Source: Psychrobacter sp.
GTDB lineage: Bacteria; Pseudomonadota; Gammaproteobacteria; Pseudomonadales; Moraxellaceae
DNA: 33,399 nt
Direction: 5' to 3'
NCBI GenBank assembly: GCA_029267175.1
Contig: JARIDJ010000024.1
Coordinates: 1 to 33,399 of the forward strand
This document shows positions 31,010 to 33,399 of this stretch, in pieces; positions within the stretch are counted from its first letter, which is position 1, and each line of letters opens with the position of its first letter. A model generated the notes under the pieces. The model did not search any database and was not told the DNA's origin. It worked only from the letters and a program-made list of their open reading frames with translations. A program made the translations under genes and the position numbers.

Positions 31010-32143
31010 TTATAATTCAAAGTCATCAAAGTCGCTATCGGACAAGTCAGAATTAATTTGGCCAACTAAGTATGAGCTAATCTCAGTCTCTTGCGGCGCC
31101 ACTTGTACATTGTCGGATGACAACCAAGTATTGATCCAAGGGATAGGGTTAGACTTAGAGTTTGGAAAGGCTGACGGCAAGCCTACCGCTTCCATACGCA
31201 GGTTGGTGATGTATTCAATGTATTGGCAAAGAATGTCTTTATTCAGTCCAATCATTGAGCCATCTTTAAACAGATATCCGGCCCATTCTTTTTCTTGTTC
31301 AGCCGCTTTTCGGAAGATCTCAATACCTTCTTCATAACACTCCGCGGCGATCTCCACCATTTCAGGATCATCGCGACCATTACGCATCAGATTGAGCATA
31401 TGCTGAGTGCCAGTTAGATGTAGTGCTTCATCACGCGCGATTAGCTTAATGATTTTGGCATTACCTTCCATCAATTTGCGCTCAGCAAAGGCAAATGAGC
31501 AAGCAAAGGAGACGTAGAAGCGAATGGCTTCTAAGACGTTGACCGCCATAATACACAGGTATAATTGCTTCTTTAATATCCGTAGATCAACAGTGATTTG
31601 CTCGCCATTGACGCTATGCGTGCCAGCGCCATAAAGGTTATATAACTGGGCATTGTAATATAAGTCATCGTAGTATTTGGCGATATCAGAGGCGCGCTCT
31701 AAGATATGCTCGTTTTGCATAATATCATCAAATATCAGCCCTGGATCATTAACGATATTACGAATAATATGGGTATAGCTGCGTGAGTGAATAGTCTCAC
31801 TAAACGTCCAAGTCTCAATCCAAGTCTCCAGCTCTGGAATAGACACTAACGGTAGCAGTACGACGTTAGGGCTACGACCTTGAATAGAGTCGAGTAGGGT
31901 CTGGTACTTAAGATTACTCAAGAAAATATGCTGCTCATGCGAGGATAGATTACTAAAGTCGATACGATCTTTTGAGACATCGACCTCTTCTGGACGCCAG
32001 AAAAAAGATAGCTGCTTTTCAATCAATTGCTCAAAGATGGGGTGCTTTTGTTGGTCGTAGCGGGCAACGTTGACCGGCTGACCAAAAAACATCGGCTCTT
32101 TCATCGCGTCATTCGGGGTTTGATTAAAGATTGAATAAGTCAT
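31010..32143 (-). CDS. nrdB: ribonucleoside-diphosphate reductase subunit beta, class Ia
   Basis: Radical-generating subunit of aerobic ribonucleotide reductase, making deoxyribonucleotides with NrdA. The 377 residues match the family. The diiron and radical residues are in place: Asp85 (LLDSIQGR), Glu116 and His119 ([14 protein letters not shown]), radical Tyr123 in the same motif, and the second set in [19 protein letters not shown] and [16 protein letters not shown]. The C-terminal SDFDDFEL tail is the kind that docks on NrdA. The ATG at 32143 follows AAGG. A good promoter candidate lies in the 75-base gap upstream. nrdA is not in the window; the gene upstream is a Lys-rich orphan. Confidence 0.97.
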   Translation of the reverse strand: MTYSIFNQTPNDAMKEPMFFGQPVNVARYDQQKHPIFEQLIEKQLSFFWRPEEVDVSKDRIDFSNLSSHEQHIFLSNLKYQTLLDSIQGRSPNVVLLPLVSIPELETWIETWTFSETIHSRSYTHIIRNIVNDPGLIFDDIMQNEHILERASDIAKYYDDLYYNAQLYNLYGAGTHSVNGEQITVDLRILKKQLYLCIMAVNVLEAIRFYVSFACSFAFAERKLMEGNAKIIKLIARDEALHLTGTQHMLNLMRNGRDDPEMVEIAAECYEEGIEIFRKAAEQEKEWAGYLFKDGSMIGLNKDILCQYIEYITNLRMEAVGLPSAFPNSKSNPIPWINTWLSSDNVQVAPQETEISSYLVGQINSDLSDSDFDDFEL

Positions 32144-32181
32144 GGGACTGCCTTTTTAATTATCTGGTTGATTAATTTAAA

Positions 32182-32212
32182 CTTTATATACATTCTACAG
32201 GGTGCATTGCAA
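32182..32212 (-). promoter_or_regulatory. candidate promoter for nrdB-yfaE
   Basis: On the minus strand, TTGCAA (32212-32207), a 16-base spacer, then TATATAAAG (32190-32182), which holds TATATA at 16 or TATAAA at 18 bases spacing. It lies 40-70 bases before the nrdB start and immediately after the stop of the upstream orphan. It suggests nrdB can be transcribed without an upstream nrdA. Confidence 0.55.
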
Positions 32213-32218
32213 AATAAA

Positions 32219-32596
32219 CTATAAATTCTCCAAAGATATCTGACCCTCGTTGACATAAGCTTTAAATATCTCGCTGAGCTCTCCATCATCTAAAGCCTCT
32301 AATTCATCAATAGCGCTTTTACGCTGTACGCTCAATCCTTCGTCTTGAAGCTGTTTTATAGCGGCTTTCTTAGCTGTTCGTTTTACTGGTTTTTTCGTGG
32401 TTTTCACCGTTTCTTTTTTTGTGGATTCTTGATTTAGGGTAGCGTTTGGGTCTAATTGCTCTCGTACCGCTTCGATATCGACGGCTACTTGCACGATGTG
32501 CGAGCTACCATCGTTTAGCTCTGAGAATACGTTAGGGATAAACAAACCACCGTCTTTGATGATTGCGGTATATTGCACGTCTATAACCTCCGTCAT
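32219..32596 (-). CDS. hypothetical protein with Lys-rich central segment
   Basis: Not recognised. The 125-residue protein has a short folded-looking N-terminal part (VIDVQYTAIIKDGGLFIPNVFSEL, then SSHIVQVAVDIEAVREQL, residues about 4-54), a Lys/Thr-rich linker (TKKETVKTTKKPVKRTAKKA, about 69-88) resembling histone-H1-like tails, and an acidic C-terminal helix (SAIDELEALDDGELSEIFKAYV). The YTAIIKDGGLFIPNVF start resembles the short beta segment seen in antitoxin-like or AbrB-like proteins, but this is weak. There is no good ribosome-binding site before the ATG; TATAAT on the minus strand (32621-32616) is a possible -10 close upstream. It stands between nrdB and the partial gene on the same strand. 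Confidence 0.65.
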   Translation of the reverse strand: MTEVIDVQYTAIIKDGGLFIPNVFSELNDGSSHIVQVAVDIEAVREQLDPNATLNQESTKKETVKTTKKPVKRTAKKAAIKQLQDEGLSVQRKSAIDELEALDDGELSEIFKAYVNEGQISLENL

Positions 32597-32699
32597 TTTT
32601 ATTCTGTCTGTTTCGATTATAGCGGTAAAGCCAAGGGTTTTAGTTTAATTAGATTTAGGTCAGATTAGGAGTTCGTTACCTTAGCCTACATAATCTATA

Positions 32700-33399
32700 T
32701 TACATACATACCGACATTGCCTTTACCCTAAAGGCTTTTCCTTTCACCTCATTTATAAAGAGCTTATTCAATAAAGGTAGAATAGACTCTTTATGTCCTA
32801 ACCACTGGCTAAAAGATGATTCACTAGATCCGTCTGATCTCTCATCAATAAACTCAAGGACATTCTCTATCTTCTCTATTATCGTTGATAATAAGCTACG
32901 TTGAAGAAGGTTAATAGACTCACCTTCATTAGCAAATTTTGTGACCTTACCAATAATTACGAAATTGCCGTCAGTTAACTTAGCCTTGATTTCATTTGCA
33001 TTGTGGGACGAAATGTCAATATCAACTACACCTATAGTACTTTTAGTTTCTTCATTAATAAGCAGCATTTCTAACTGATTAGATTCTAAATAAGTGGTTT
33101 CAAGTTGGCTTACAAGACTAGAGATTAATGAAAAAGATTTAATAATATTCTGTTTTTTTTCACTTTCTGCGTTTTCTATTCCATCCCCAAATAGAGACGA
33201 TCCAAATAAATTAAAAAAGTTTTCTAATTGTGGAATAACCATTTGAAATATCTGTAACATTGCAAAATAATCAACAGGAACTAGAGTTGCTTTTATTTTT
33301 ACGTATTTGTTATTATTTGAATATGTGTTTAAGTTTTCATCTGATAGATCGAAAATGAAGTCTTTTATTTCTAAGTCTTCGAGAACACTTTGATGTATA
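32700..33399 (-). CDS. hypothetical protein, 5' end outside the window (DUF6414-like pattern)
   Basis: The frame that ends at 32700 stays open past the Met at 33260 to the right edge of the window, and the extra 46 codons read as ordinary protein (for example DLEIKDFIFDLSDENLNTYS, then KYVKIKATLVPVDYFA before MLQIFQMVIPQLENFF). So the gene is truncated by the window and its true start is unseen; at least 232 residues are present. No signal or membrane segment is evident. Segments such as VKIKATLVPVDYFAMLQIF and GNFVIIGKVTKFANEGESIN resemble DUF6414-type hypothetical proteins, whose role I do not know; this is recalled by pattern and unverified. Base composition is clearly more AT-rich than the neighbouring core genes, and codon choice differs, hinting at acquired DNA. 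Confidence 0.7.
   Translation of the reverse strand, partial: IHQSVLEDLEIKDFIFDLSDENLNTYSNNNKYVKIKATLVPVDYFAMLQIFQMVIPQLENFFNLFGSSLFGDGIENAESEKKQNIIKSFSLISSLVSQLETTYLESNQLEMLLINEETKSTIGVVDIDISSHNANEIKAKLTDGNFVIIGKVTKFANEGESINLLQRSLLSTIIEKIENVLEFIDERSDGSSESSFSQWLGHKESILPLLNKLFINEVKGKAFRVKAMSVCM

Noticed and set aside
32144..32218. NrdR-type paired boxes upstream of nrdB
   Set aside because: The TATATA stretch is suggestive, but no second box at the expected spacing is visible; a promoter -10 explains it.

Overview
The window looks like a chromosomal segment of a Moraxellaceae gammaproteobacterium, most likely Psychrobacter. This is inferred from protein style (many Gln/Asn/Ser/Ala-rich extensions on housekeeping enzymes), the moderately AT-rich base composition, and gene content (split type II secretion genes gspL-gspM, a class Ia NrdB with a YfaE-type ferredoxin, class 2 PyrD). 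No sequence search could be run, so the genus is an inference. No tRNA, rRNA, CRISPR array, insertion sequence or replication origin was seen.

Layout. 1-2350 (minus): exonuclease VII subunits xseB and xseA, then a small lipoprotein. 2600-13690 (plus): an alpha/beta hydrolase, the ZapE ATPase, a YdjA-like nitroreductase, gpsA, sixA, gspL-gspM, a small membrane protein, pyrD, and cvpA-purF ending in a strong terminator. 13846-20260 (minus): azlC-azlD (branched-chain amino acid export), a DinF-like MATE transporter, and the yajC-secD-secF translocon accessory operon. 20704-25823 (plus): a CNNM/CorB-type membrane protein with a long, apparently structured leader, a small exported protein, and a very large MltD-like lytic transglycosylase with seven LysM repeats. 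25920-27119 (minus): an MltF-like transglycosylase sharing a bidirectional terminator with mltD. 27120-27965: the largest gene-poor stretch, holding a run of strong stem-loops. 27966-33399: a NIF3/YbgI protein (minus), a DegS-like membrane-anchored protease (plus), then yfaE and nrdB (minus), a Lys-rich orphan, and an AT-rich partial gene that runs off the right edge.

Functional links visible in the window: Sec-dependent export (YajC/SecD/SecF), type II secretion (GspL/GspM), envelope stress sensing (DegS-like), and peptidoglycan turnover (MltD-like, MltF-like) form an envelope-biogenesis theme. purF, pyrD and nrdB cover nucleotide synthesis; yfaE is the expected partner of nrdB.

Most of the window is ordinary core genome. 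I did not find a clear, complete new system. The best leads are the stem-loop cluster at 27672-27831 followed by a small ORF with a strong ribosome-binding site, the structured leader of the CNNM gene at 20530-20703, the truncated AT-rich gene at the right edge, and repeated intergenic palindromes and tandem repeats next to housekeeping genes.
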